Assembly (NCBI GenBank): GCA_015056415.1
Contig: SVGJ01000004.1
Coordinates: 1-64,000 of the forward strand
Origin: Clostridiales bacterium
GTDB lineage: Bacteria; Bacillota; Clostridia; Christensenellales; Aristaeellaceae
Direction of reading: 5' to 3'
Length of the DNA: 64,000 nt
The stretch's first letter is position 1, and each line of letters begins with the position of its first letter. Positions 9,743 through 17,909 of this stretch are shown here, piece after piece. The notes beneath the pieces are model-generated. The model was given only the letters and a program-made list of their open reading frames with translations, did no database searches and had not been told where the DNA came from. Position numbers and translations under genes: made by a program.

Positions 9743-11119
9743 ATGAAAAAAATTCTGACGATCATTCTCGCGCTGGCTCTGGCCTGCGTGATCCCCCTGA
9801 CCGCCCTGGGCGCGACGGTGGTCAGCACCGCCGAGCTTCCCGCTGATCTACAGTTCTCCAACCTGCTCAATTCCGGCAAGATCGTAGCCTATGGCCGCGG
9901 CGAGGACAACTATCTTCAGTACTGGCTTACCAATATCTCCGGCGAGGAGCTCACGCCTCACTACTACGATATCGATACCGACAGCACCCCTGGTCTTTCC
10001 ACGTTCGTCGACGGTCTCACCCATAACGACGCCGGCGTGATGAACAGCAGCACCGGCGAGATCATCGTGCCCGCGGAGTACGGTGATATCGACATTGTGT
10101 CCGACAAGTGGTTCGTGGGCGTTCATCTGGTGCTCTCCGATGATCCCGAGGCACCCTACCGCAACCTGTTCAGTGATGATCGCTTCGACATTCTGGATTT
10201 TGACGTGTACTATGGCTCCCAGAAGGTGGCTACGCTGGCCAAGGAAGAATTCGGCTACTTCACCGCTTACGGCAATTATCTGATGCTCCGCAACGAAAAC
10301 AATTACATCTGGCTGGATGCCGCCGGTGAAAAGCTCACCTATGAGCGCAGCGGCTCCTATGGCTCCGAATACAGCGAGGACTATAAGACCAAAACGGTCA
10401 CCCATAACGGCTCCGGCCAGGTAGCCTTCGTTCCCGGCTGCACGCTTACCTCCGCTGACGTTGACCGGGCTTTCTGGATGGCGGAGGCCGGCATCGTTGA
10501 CCTGCAGGGCAATGTGATCCTCGCTCAGGATGCCTTCCCCCACGAGGATCTGCGCCTGTACGACTCCTTCGGCGATTATCTGGGCATCTCCGTTTACGAC
10601 GATGAACTGTCCGACACCCTCTACGGCGTGATGGACAAGACCGGCAAGATCCTTGTGCCCTGCGAGCTGACCGATGTTCCTTACCTCTCCCCCGAGAATC
10701 CCTGGTTTGAGAACGGCATCCTTTACGCCCTCTCGACGGACAATCATCTGAACTTCTACGATACCACCGGCGCCCTGATCAACGCCATTGATCTGACCCC
10801 CTATGGCGAGGATCCCGACTACGAGACGAACGGTGAGATCACCCTGATCGAGTACGGTGAGGATCAGATCGCCCTGATCTCCACCGCCAAGGGCGTGATC
10901 GACGTTTCCGCCTATGAAGAGCTTGAGTTTTATGACTGTGGCCTGGTGGCCGTCAAGCAGAATGATCTGTGGGGCGTGATGGATCAAAACGGCGATGTGA
11001 TCATCCCCTGCATCCATAAAGGCTATCCCAGCATCACCAAGGACGGCACGGCGGCAGAGGGCTACTATTATAACGAGGATTCCGACCGGGTCAGCCTGAT
11101 CTACACCATCGAGCCCTGA
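9743..11119 (+). CDS. Secreted WG-repeat protein
   Basis: The 458-residue protein begins with a signal peptide (MKKILTIILALALACVIPLTALGA). It contains degenerate WG/KWG-type repeats of the form LYGVMDKTGKILVPCE and LWGVMDQNGDVIIPCI, with weaker copies throughout (for example AGVMNSSTGEIIVPAEYGDI). Such repeats form beta-rich surface modules, usually of unknown ligand. It is rich in Asp, Glu and Tyr. There is no sorting signal, lipobox or membrane anchor, so it is probably released. It is monocistronic between its own promoter and a bidirectional terminator. Confidence 0.8.
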   Translation: MKKILTIILALALACVIPLTALGATVVSTAELPADLQFSNLLNSGKIVAYGRGEDNYLQYWLTNISGEELTPHYYDIDTDSTPGLSTFVDGLTHNDAGVMNSSTGEIIVPAEYGDIDIVSDKWFVGVHLVLSDDPEAPYRNLFSDDRFDILDFDVYYGSQKVATLAKEEFGYFTAYGNYLMLRNENNYIWLDAAGEKLTYERSGSYGSEYSEDYKTKTVTHNGSGQVAFVPGCTLTSADVDRAFWMAEAGIVDLQGNVILAQDAFPHEDLRLYDSFGDYLGISVYDDELSDTLYGVMDKTGKILVPCELTDVPYLSPENPWFENGILYALSTDNHLNFYDTTGALINAIDLTPYGEDPDYETNGEITLIEYGEDQIALISTAKGVIDVSAYEELEFYDCGLVAVKQNDLWGVMDQNGDVIIPCIHKGYPSITKDGTAAEGYYYNEDSDRVSLIYTIEP

Positions 11120-11122
11120 TGA

Positions 11123-11156
11123 AAAAACCTTCCTGCTTCACAGCAGGAAGGTTTTT
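11123..11156. terminator. Bidirectional terminator between WG-repeat gene and nifU
   Basis: A 14-bp perfect stem AAAAACCTTCCTGC / GCAGGAAGGTTTTT with a 6-base loop serves both converging genes. Confidence 0.92.
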
Positions 11157-11178
11157 CTATGCCCTTCAGCGCCCGTTA

Positions 11179-11553
11179 TCAGGCTTCGGGATGCTTGGCC
11201 TTGTAGTCCTCAATGGCGGCGTGGATGGCCTGCTCAGCCAGCAGGGAGCAGTGCATCTTCACCGGGGGCAGGCCGTCCAGTGCCTCGGCCACAGCCTTGT
11301 TGGTCAGCTGCAGGGCCTCTTCGATGGTCTTGCCCTTGACCATTTCCGTGGCCATGGAGCTGGTGGCGATGGCCGCGCCGCAGCCGAAGGTCTTGAACTT
11401 CACGTCCACGATGACGCCGTTTTCCACCTGGATGTCCATCTTCATGATGTCGCCGCACTTGGCGTTGCCCACAGTGCCGGTGCCGCTGGCGTTCTCGATC
11501 TCGCCCACGTTGCGGGGGTTGGAGAAATGATCCATGACTTTCTCGCTATACAT
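11179..11553 (-). CDS. nifU: Fe-S cluster assembly scaffold NifU/IscU family
   Basis: This 124-residue scaffold protein assembles [2Fe-2S]/[4Fe-4S] clusters from sulfur supplied by the cysteine desulfurase. It starts MYSEKVMDHFSNPRNVGEIE, the NifU N-terminal domain signature, and carries the three conserved cluster ligands Cys33 (NAKCGD), Cys58 (TFGCGAAIA) and Cys102 (HCSLLAEQAI). It is the stand-alone scaffold form without the C-terminal NifU domain. It is the last gene of the rrf2-nifS-nifU operon. Confidence 0.95.
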   Translation of the reverse strand: MYSEKVMDHFSNPRNVGEIENASGTGTVGNAKCGDIMKMDIQVENGVIVDVKFKTFGCGAAIATSSMATEMVKGKTIEEALQLTNKAVAEALDGLPPVKMHCSLLAEQAIHAAIEDYKAKHPEA

Positions 11554-11571
11554 ATTGGCGATCCTCCTTGA

Positions 11572-12798
11572 TTACTCGTCGTCCTCGTCCATATGACCAT
11601 GGTCGTGGTCAATGGGGCAGGAGCTGTTCAGCGTCTGGTTGTAGAAGTTCAGGGGGCTCATATCACGCAGGCTCTTGATGATGCCCGGCAGCTTGTCCAG
11701 CACGAAGTCAACGTCTTCCTCGGTGGAATCGGTGCCCAGGGACAGGCGCAGGGAGCCGTGGGCGATCTCGTGGGGCAGGCCGATGGCCAGCAGCACGTGG
11801 CTGGGATCCAGGCTGCCGCTGGTGCACGCGGAGCCGCTGGAGCCCGCGATGCCCGCCAGGTCGAGGCGGAGCAGCAGGGCCTCGCCCTCGATGTAACGCA
11901 CGGAGACATTCACATTGTTGGGCAGGCGCTCGGTGGGATGGCCGTTGAGCCGCACGTCGGGGATCTCCTTCAGGATACCCGTGATCAGCTTGTCCCGCAG
12001 GGCGGTCATGCGCTGACTGTTGGCCTCCAGGTTCTGGACGGCGATCTCAATGGCCTTGCCCATGCCCACAATGCCGGCCAGGTTCTCAGTGCCGGCGCGC
12101 TGGTTGCGCTCCTGGGCGCCGCCGTGCATGTACTGGCCGATCTTGACGCCCTTGCGGATGTACAGCGCGCCCACGCCCTTGGGGCCGTGGAACTTGTGGC
12201 CGCTCATGGAGAGCAGGTCGATATTCATGGCGTTCACATCGATCGGAACAGCGCCGATGGCCTGCACCGCGTCGGTGTGGAAGAGGATGCCCTTTTCCCT
12301 GGCCAGCTTGCCGATCTCCGCAATGGGCTCGATGGTGCCGATCTCGTTGTTGGCGGCCATGATGGTGATCAGGATGGTCTTGTCGGTGACAGCCTTCTCC
12401 ACATCCTCGATGCGGACACGGCCGTACTCATCCACAGGCAGGTAGGTCACCTCAAAGCCCTGCTTCTCCAGCCACTGGCAGGTGTGCAGCACGGCGTGGT
12501 GCTCGATGGAGGAGGTAATGATGTGGTTGCCCTTATCCTTCTTCGCCAGGGCAGCGCCCTTGATGGCCCAGTTGTCGCTTTCGGAGCCGCCGGCGGTGAA
12601 GTAGATCTCCTGGGGCAGGGCGCCGATGGCGGCTGCCACCTGCTTGCGGGCGGCGTCCACGGCACGGTGCGCGTCGCGGCCGGTGGAGTGGATGCTGCTG
12701 GCGTTGCCGAAGATCTGGGTAAAGTAAGGCAGCATGGCCTCCAGCACCTCCGGGGATACGGCGGTGGTGGCGGCATTGTCAAGATAAACCTTGTTCAT
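11572..12798 (-). CDS. nifS: Cysteine desulfurase NifS/IscS type
   Basis: This PLP enzyme converts cysteine to alanine and passes persulfide sulfur to NifU. The 408-residue protein begins [20 protein letters not shown]. The PLP lysine is Lys202 in [12 protein letters not shown] and the persulfide cysteine is Cys325 in [11 protein letters not shown]. An unusual C-terminal extension, [15 protein letters not shown], adds a His/Asp-rich tail that could bind metal. The track ORF of 571 codons is longer only because its frame stays open across the regulator gene. The internal ATG at 12798, with AAGGAG 8 bases upstream, gives the canonical family start. Confidence 0.95.
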   Translation of the reverse strand: MNKVYLDNAATTAVSPEVLEAMLPYFTQIFGNASSIHSTGRDAHRAVDAARKQVAAAIGALPQEIYFTAGGSESDNWAIKGAALAKKDKGNHIITSSIEHHAVLHTCQWLEKQGFEVTYLPVDEYGRVRIEDVEKAVTDKTILITIMAANNEIGTIEPIAEIGKLAREKGILFHTDAVQAIGAVPIDVNAMNIDLLSMSGHKFHGPKGVGALYIRKGVKIGQYMHGGAQERNQRAGTENLAGIVGMGKAIEIAVQNLEANSQRMTALRDKLITGILKEIPDVRLNGHPTERLPNNVNVSVRYIEGEALLLRLDLAGIAGSSGSACTSGSLDPSHVLLAIGLPHEIAHGSLRLSLGTDSTEEDVDFVLDKLPGIIKSLRDMSPLNFYNQTLNSSCPIDHDHGHMDEDDE

Positions 12799-12800
12799 GG

Positions 12801-13226
12801 TCATGACTCCTTTGTTATGCCGAATTGCTCTTGCTCGAGCATATCTTGCAGGGAAATGGACTGCAGCAAGTCGTTGATGCTGTTGGAGAGATACTCCCAC
12901 ACGCGGCGGGTCTTGCACTGACCGGCGCGATGGCAGCTGCCCTCGTCGCTCAGGCATTCGGAGATGCTCAGCGGTCCCTCGGTAGCGTCGATGATATCGC
13001 CCACGGTGATCTGCTGCGGCTCCTTGGCCAGCTGATAGCCGCCCTGCGCGCCGCGCACGGTGGTCACAAGGCCGGCCCTGCGCAGGTTGCCCAGCAGCTG
13101 CTCCAGGTAGTCCTCCGGCACGCCGATCTCCGCCACGCTTTTCAGCGGCTGGGGACCGTTGCCCGCGTGCTGCGCCAGATAAAACATGGCGTACAGCCCA
13201 TACTTGCCCTTGGTGGAAAGCTTCAT
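12801..13226 (-). CDS. iscR: Rrf2 family transcriptional regulator, IscR-like
   Basis: The 141-residue regulator has the Rrf2 winged helix ([49 protein letters not shown]). It also has three cysteines, Cys91, Cys98 and Cys104 ([15 protein letters not shown]), at almost the spacing that binds [2Fe-2S] in IscR. It is the first gene of the operon with nifS and nifU and overlaps the nifS start region by four bases (ATGA). An IscR type-1-like palindrome lies over its promoter, so it probably represses its own operon when cluster supply is adequate. Confidence 0.92.
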   Translation of the reverse strand: MKLSTKGKYGLYAMFYLAQHAGNGPQPLKSVAEIGVPEDYLEQLLGNLRRAGLVTTVRGAQGGYQLAKEPQQITVGDIIDATEGPLSISECLSDEGSCHRAGQCKTRRVWEYLSNSINDLLQSISLQDMLEQEQFGITKES

Positions 13227-13259
13227 CCAGCGCCTCCTTTCTGAATCCCGACAAAAACC

Positions 13260-13274
13260 CTCGGGATTCCCGAG
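13260..13274. promoter_or_regulatory. Short perfect inverted repeat downstream of the iscR promoter
   Basis: CTCGGG-ATT-CCCGAG lies just downstream of the -10 box on the minus strand, within the expected transcription start and leader. It could be a second regulator site or a leader hairpin. Confidence 0.4.
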
Positions 13275-13277
13275 AGC

Positions 13278-13306
13278 ATTCTATCATACCCGACTATTCT
13301 TGTCAA
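13278..13306 (-). promoter_or_regulatory. Promoter of iscR-nifS-nifU
   Basis: Minus strand TTGACA, 17 bases, TAGAAT. Confidence 0.8.
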
Positions 13307-13310
13307 CATT
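13286..13310 (-). promoter_or_regulatory. IscR type-1-like operator
   Basis: A 25-base minus-strand site compared with the type-1 IscR consensus as I recall it (ATASYYGACTRWWWYAGTCRRSTAT) matches at 21 of 25 positions. The right half AGTCGGGTAT is perfect. It covers the -35 box and most of the spacer, the position of a repressor site. Confidence 0.6.
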
Positions 13311-13330
13311 AAAACCAGCTATACGCAAAG

Positions 13331-13361
13331 AAAATTGCCCGGCCATCCGGTCGGGCAATTT
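13331..13361 (-). terminator. Terminator of the lrp-aminotransferase-capA-GH8 operon
   Basis: The stem AAATTGCCCG / CGGGCAATTT, extended by further inner pairs, lies directly after the GH8 stop on the minus strand, with TTTTC on the exit side. Confidence 0.85.
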
Positions 13362-13363
13362 CA

Positions 13364-14470
13364 TCAGACATAGGGTTTGTATTCCCCGGCCAGCATCAGC
13401 AGGCAGAAGAAGTACAGGCAGTTGTCGTAATAGCGGCGCTTGCCCTTGCGCAGGGGCGTGTTCCAGAAATTTCGCAGGTATTCATCCGCATACTGACTGT
13501 CGCTGGCAATGGACGCCGCGCCCAGCACCGCCGTGATGGCCACCGGGTGCATGGCGGGCTCGTCATGAGCCGTGCCGTCCAGATCGTAGGCGGCGTACTT
13601 GCTCTCCGGGATGCCATGGAAGAAATCCTGCAGCCGGGTCACAACGGCGCTCAATTCATCATTCCGGCCGAACCACAGGTAATCCAGGGCGATGTTCATG
13701 GCCACGCGATAGGCGTCGGAATAATAAGCATAGGGCTTGCGGAACATCAGCCGGGGGGTGCCGTCATACTCGGCATACTCAGGACTCATGCCCGTCTGCG
13801 GATGAGCGCTGAGCACAAGATACTCCCGGCTGGCCTGCGCGGCCTGCAACCAGAAGGAGCGGTCGGCCTCGTCGGCCTTCGACGCAAACAACTCGTAGAA
13901 GTGAGGCAGGTGATAGCTGGGATCGGAATAGGGCGACTCCGGCACAAACTTGATGTAGTGGTTCTCCGGCTCCCACATGGGATCGCCGCCCTCTACCAGC
14001 TCATGCTGATGGACACAATGCCGCAGGATGTCCCGGCCCTGGGCGGTGTAATCATAGATGCCCTCGCCGTCGCCCCAGCGGGCAGCCGCCATGAACAGCG
14101 CCATGGCGAAGTACTCCTCGCCGTCGGGGGCGGGACCTTCGGCGTTGTGTTTGCCGTCCAGCTTCACCGACCAGGCGAAATACCCCTGGTACTTGCCCTC
14201 GGCATGGTGCATATATCGCTTGGCAAAGCACCACAGCTTGTCAAAGAGATCCTTGCGGTCCATCTGCACGGTCATCATCATGCCGTAGCTCATGCCCTCG
14301 GTACGGGCGTCGATGTTACCGGTATCCTCCATGCAGCCGCTGTCCGCGTCCACATCGTGATAGAACTTCTCCTCCGGGTCAAAGAAAATGGTGTTGAAGG
14401 CCTCCTCCACCCGGGCGCGGGCCTGCGCGTCGCTGACGCCGATGCGGGCAAACCAGTTGGGATAAATCAT
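13364..14470 (-). CDS. GH8 reducing-end xylose-releasing exo-oligoxylanase
   Basis: The 368-residue protein matches GH8 Rex enzymes, which cleave xylose from the reducing end of xylo-oligosaccharides. Supporting sequence includes IDARTEGMSYGMMMTVQMDRK with the proton-donor Glu near residue 58, APDGEEYFAMALFMAAARWG with a conserved Asp, and AYYSDAYRVAMNIALDY with the candidate base Asp. There is no signal peptide, so it acts on imported oligosaccharides. The start at 14470 is preferred to the ATG 6 bases upstream because AAGGAG is then about 8 bases away. It is the last gene of the lrp operon. Confidence 0.9.
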   Translation of the reverse strand: MIYPNWFARIGVSDAQARARVEEAFNTIFFDPEEKFYHDVDADSGCMEDTGNIDARTEGMSYGMMMTVQMDRKDLFDKLWCFAKRYMHHAEGKYQGYFAWSVKLDGKHNAEGPAPDGEEYFAMALFMAAARWGDGEGIYDYTAQGRDILRHCVHQHELVEGGDPMWEPENHYIKFVPESPYSDPSYHLPHFYELFASKADEADRSFWLQAAQASREYLVLSAHPQTGMSPEYAEYDGTPRLMFRKPYAYYSDAYRVAMNIALDYLWFGRNDELSAVVTRLQDFFHGIPESKYAAYDLDGTAHDEPAMHPVAITAVLGAASIASDSQYADEYLRNFWNTPLRKGKRRYYDNCLYFFCLLMLAGEYKPYV

Positions 14471-14483
14471 GTGCATTTCTCCT

Positions 14484-15554
14484 TTACCACGCCACCGGAT
14501 ATTGCTCCACGGCGTATTGCAGTGTACGTCCGTTTTCCTTCAGAATGCCAAGAATGCTGTCCACGGCGGTGACCTTGTCCATCAGGCTGGGGGCGAAATC
14601 GTTCCTGTCGGTACGGCTGGAAATGCGGATGGGCAGGATGCGAAAGCCCTCCTGTGTAAGGACGCCGTCCCGCAGGCGCAGGCGCAGCTGGAAGATGAAG
14701 CTGCTCATATCGCTGGGCTTTTCCTCGGCCGTATAGCAGAAGCTGCCCAGAGAATAGCAGATGTACGCACCGTTGTAGAACTCGATGGGCTGGATGCGGC
14801 GGCTGCGATGGCCCAGCACCAGATCAGCGCCGGAATCCACTGCCAGGCGGCCCATCTGCACCTGATCCCCATCGGTCATATAGCTGTTTTCGCTGCCCCA
14901 GTGGAAGCTGGCGATCACAACAGGGTACTGGGTTTTGGCGGCGGCCACATCCTGAGGGATCCTGTTCCACAGCTTTTCGTAGCCGGTGGAGCAATCGTAG
15001 CTCAGCAGCGCAATTTTGAGGCCCTTGACCTCCCGCACGGCGATCTCGCCCGCGTCGGCACAGGTAGCGCCGCCATCCTCCAGCGCCTGGCGCAGCTCCT
15101 GGCGGGCAGCCTCATCCATGGCCTGCGTGCCGTCATTGGCCAGGGTCACGGCCTCCACGCCGTTCAGGGGCAGCATGGCCGCGCTCTCGGCGGTGGCGCC
15201 ATCCACGTTCACAATGGTCAGGTCATCCTCCATCATCGTTTCGCGGATGTTGCGCATCACGAAGGCAGCGTCGCCCGCGTACTTGGCCAGCTCCGCTTCA
15301 TACAGCTCGCCGCCCAGCCGCAGATCGCCCGCGGCAGACAGGGTGATCAGCACCGAACCATCAGGCTCATAGATGGAAGCAGCCTCCTGCTCCGCAATCT
15401 CCTCCTCGGTGGGGGGCTGAACGATGGTGTCCTCCACCACGTCCGGATGTACCTCGTTGAGAACATCCAGAATGGAGAGTTCCTCGTCCTCCTCGGCCAG
15501 GGCGCAGCCAAAGGCCAGCGTCAGCGCCAGCAGGAGCATCAGTAATCTACGCAT
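14484..15554 (-). CDS. CapA-like (PGA_cap) secreted metallophosphoesterase-fold protein
   Basis: The 356-residue protein has a signal peptide (MRRLLMLLLALTLAFGCALA; the Cys at about residue 16 could be a weak lipobox, FGCA). A CapA-type domain follows with AAGDLRLGG near the start, IASFHWGSE and VLGHRSRRIQPIEFYNG. CapA-family proteins are linked to poly-gamma-glutamate or capsule metabolism. Two expected motifs deviate: NxE is VNVDG and GHHPH-type is GHRSRR, so the metal site may be altered. It is packed between an aminotransferase and GH8 with 13-base gaps. The start at 15554 follows GGAGG. Confidence 0.75.
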   Translation of the reverse strand: MRRLLMLLLALTLAFGCALAEEDEELSILDVLNEVHPDVVEDTIVQPPTEEEIAEQEAASIYEPDGSVLITLSAAGDLRLGGELYEAELAKYAGDAAFVMRNIRETMMEDDLTIVNVDGATAESAAMLPLNGVEAVTLANDGTQAMDEAARQELRQALEDGGATCADAGEIAVREVKGLKIALLSYDCSTGYEKLWNRIPQDVAAAKTQYPVVIASFHWGSENSYMTDGDQVQMGRLAVDSGADLVLGHRSRRIQPIEFYNGAYICYSLGSFCYTAEEKPSDMSSFIFQLRLRLRDGVLTQEGFRILPIRISSRTDRNDFAPSLMDKVTAVDSILGILKENGRTLQYAVEQYPVAW

Positions 15555-15567
15555 GGTTTCCTCCGTT

Positions 15568-16746
15568 TTACAGGGTCGCAAGGAAATCGGCCATTTTGTC
15601 CAGGGCGATGTTCAGCTTGTCGATGGCGGTGGCATAGCTGCAGCGGATGTGTCCCTCGCCGCAGGGGCCGAAGGCAGTACCGGGCACACAGGCCACCTTT
15701 TGGGCATTGAGCAGCCCCTCGCAGAACTCCTCGCTGGTCAGGCCGGTCTTCCTGATGGACGGGAACACATAGAACGCGCCCAGGGGCTCGAAGCACTCCA
15801 GCCCCATGCCGCGGAAGCCCTCCACCATCAGCCGGCGGCGACGGTCGTAGCTTTCACGCATATGAACGACGTCCTCATAGTTGCGCTCACGGCCGGAGCG
15901 CAGTGCCTCCAGCGCGGCCACCTGGCCCTGGCGGGGAGCGCAGAGGATGCCGTACTGGTGGATCTTATTCATCACGCCGATGAGCGCCGCCGGGCCGCAG
16001 ATGTAGCCCACGCGCCAGCCCGTCATGGCGAAGGACTTGCTGAAGCCGTTGATGGTCAGGGTGTAATCCCACATACCGGGCAGCGAGGCGAAGGATACAT
16101 GGCGCAGTCCGCCATAGGTCAGCTCGGAGTAGATCTCGTCGCTGATAACCAGGATGCCTGTCTCCCGCACGACCTTCGCCAGCGCCTCCAGATCATCCTT
16201 TTCCATGATGGCGCCGGTGGGATTGTTGGGATAAGGCAGGATCAGCGCCTTGGTGCGTGGGGTAATAGCGGCGCGCACCTTCTCCGGCGTAAGGCGGAAG
16301 GCGGTCTCCTGGGTGGTCTCCACGCCCACGGGCCTGCCGCCGGCAAAGATCACGCTGGGGCTGTAGGAAACGTAGCTGGGTTCGGGTACCAGCACCTCAT
16401 CCCCGGGAGCGATCAGCGCGCGCAGCGCCACATCGATGGACTCGCTGGCGCCCACGGTAACGAGGATCTCCGTCTCGGGATCGTAACGCGTCTGATAGCG
16501 GTGCTCCAGGTACCAGCCGATCTCCCTGCGCAGGCTCAGAAGTCCCCGGTTGGGGGTATACTGGGTCTCGCCGTCCACGATGGAATTGATGGCGGCGTTG
16601 CGGATGTGATACGGCGTGATGAAATCCGGCTCGCCCACGCCAAGGGAGATGGCGTCCTTCATGGTAGAGGCCAGGTCAAAGAAGCGGCGGATACCGCTGG
16701 GGGGCACGGCGGCGATATCGGGGTTCAGATAGCGGTCGTAATTCAC
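15568..16746 (-). CDS. Class I PLP-dependent aminotransferase
   Basis: The 392-residue fold-type I aminotransferase has ISLGVGEPDFITP near residue 33, the motif LPYPNNPTGA, ISDEIYSELTYGG and the PLP-binding lysine in NGFSKSFAMTGWRVGY. The subgroup is close to aspartate/alanine or PatA-type aminotransferases. The amino donor cannot be read from the sequence. It starts with GTG, overlapping the lrp stop by four bases (GTGA), which implies translational coupling to the Lrp-type regulator. This regulator/aminotransferase pairing is common in clostridia. Confidence 0.92.
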   Translation of the reverse strand: MNYDRYLNPDIAAVPPSGIRRFFDLASTMKDAISLGVGEPDFITPYHIRNAAINSIVDGETQYTPNRGLLSLRREIGWYLEHRYQTRYDPETEILVTVGASESIDVALRALIAPGDEVLVPEPSYVSYSPSVIFAGGRPVGVETTQETAFRLTPEKVRAAITPRTKALILPYPNNPTGAIMEKDDLEALAKVVRETGILVISDEIYSELTYGGLRHVSFASLPGMWDYTLTINGFSKSFAMTGWRVGYICGPAALIGVMNKIHQYGILCAPRQGQVAALEALRSGRERNYEDVVHMRESYDRRRRLMVEGFRGMGLECFEPLGAFYVFPSIRKTGLTSEEFCEGLLNAQKVACVPGTAFGPCGEGHIRCSYATAIDKLNIALDKMADFLATL

Positions 16747-17234
16747 GGAGTGATCACCAGCCGGTTATCAGATTTCTCCGTATCGAAGATCACGCCCTCC
16801 TCCTTGTACCGCTTGAGCACAAAGCTGGTAGCCGTACCGGTGACCATCTCCAGCGTGGAGAGTTTATCGGAAACGAACATGGCCAGCTCCTTGAGCGTGC
16901 GGGCCTCCACCAGTACCAGCAGGTCATAGCTGCCGCTCATCAGATACACGCTCTTGACCTCCTCAAAGCGGTAGATGCGCTTGGCCACGGCGTCAAAGCC
17001 CATATCCCGCTGGGGGGTGACGCGCACCTCGATCATGGCTTCCACCCGTTCCCGGTCGGTCAGATCCCAGTTGATGGTGGGGGTGTAGCGCAGGATGATG
17101 CGGTCCTTCTCCATGCGGTCGATGGCCTCAGCCACCTCAGCAATGGAGGCGCCGGTCATAATGGCCAGCTTTTCCAGGGGCAGGCGGCAGTCCTCACGCA
17201 GGATCTCCAGGATATCCATATCAAGCTTGGTCAA
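16743..17234 (-). CDS. Lrp/AsnC family transcriptional regulator
   Basis: The 163-residue protein has an N-terminal winged helix (LDMDILEILREDCRLPLEKLAIMTGASIAEVAEAIDRM) and a C-terminal RAM ligand-binding domain (MIEVRVTPQRDMGFDAVAKRI, VKSVYLMSGSYDLLVLVEA). Such regulators sense amino acids. The likely target is the coupled aminotransferase operon. Translation appears to start at a TTG with GGGGAG 7 bases upstream. Confidence 0.93.
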   Translation of the reverse strand: MTKLDMDILEILREDCRLPLEKLAIMTGASIAEVAEAIDRMEKDRIILRYTPTINWDLTDRERVEAMIEVRVTPQRDMGFDAVAKRIYRFEEVKSVYLMSGSYDLLVLVEARTLKELAMFVSDKLSTLEMVTGTATSFVLKRYKEEGVIFDTEKSDNRLVITP

Positions 17235-17278
17235 AGAGGATCTCCCCTTTCGGAAAATCGAATAGTTTCACAAATATC

Positions 17279-17307
17279 ATTTTACACGACAGTCGCCCCT
17301 GATGCAA
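17279..17307 (-). promoter_or_regulatory. Promoter of the lrp operon
   Basis: Minus strand TTGCAT, 17 bases, TAAAAT, followed by a leader of about 45 bases. Confidence 0.65.
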
Positions 17308-17417
17308 GCCTTTGCATCTATCCAAAACAATGCAGATGCAAAAACACTTTTCTTTTGGCTGCAGGTATGATACAATATGAGAAACATAAATTGTAAGAAA
17401 AGGGAGGTGGATCGGCC

Positions 17418-17849
17418 ATGCAGCGTATGCCCGGGTGGTTCAGGGCCGTGTTCATCACGGTGATGTTCCTCACCTGCGCGGTGCTTTGCCGGTTCGCCAT
17501 CGAGCAATATGATCTCCACTTCCAGGTAGCGGACCTGTCGCTCTCGCTGGATACCAGCCGCGGGCGCGAAGTCAAGCAGCGCTACGAGTATGACCAGGTC
17601 GTGGCCGAGCTGCCTGTGGTGCAGGCCCAGGTGGCTGAACTGGAGCCCCTTGCCGCCGCCGCCCTTGCCACCGAGACTGACCTGCGCGCCCAGCGCAAGG
17701 CTCTCCGTGCCGGGAACGCCGCCCTCCAGGAACAGTTGGAAGCCCTGCAGGCTGAGGTCGTCGCCCTACAGGAGCAGGAAGCCGCGCTCCTTGCCGAGGT
17801 GGAAATCCTCCGCCAGCAGGAGCAGGCGCTGAAGGACCAGCTCCAATAA
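17418..17849 (+). CDS. Membrane-anchored coiled-coil protein, unknown
   Basis: The 143-residue product has one N-terminal membrane segment at about residues 8-28 (FRAVFITVMFLTCAVLCRFAI). A charged Glu/Gln/Ala/Leu-rich region follows to the C-terminus with heptad character (LEALQAEVVALQEQEAALLAEVEIL). The size and layout recall FtsB/DivIC-type proteins, but no specific signature is visible. GGAGG precedes the ATG. A second coiled-coil membrane protein lies 60 bases downstream, so the pair may act together at the cell surface. Confidence 0.7.
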   Translation: MQRMPGWFRAVFITVMFLTCAVLCRFAIEQYDLHFQVADLSLSLDTSRGREVKQRYEYDQVVAELPVVQAQVAELEPLAAAALATETDLRAQRKALRAGNAALQEQLEALQAEVVALQEQEAALLAEVEILRQQEQALKDQLQ

Positions 17850-17909
17850 TGGATTCAACACGCAAGGCGTGTGATCAAGCGTTTCAAAAAACAACAAGGA
17901 GGTTTCCCC

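Noticed and set aside
11572-13287. 571-codon cysteine desulfurase ORF suggesting an N-terminal fusion
   Set aside because: The first ~160 codons are the out-of-frame copy of the Rrf2 regulator gene. The real NifS start at 12798 has its own ribosome site and canonical N-terminus.
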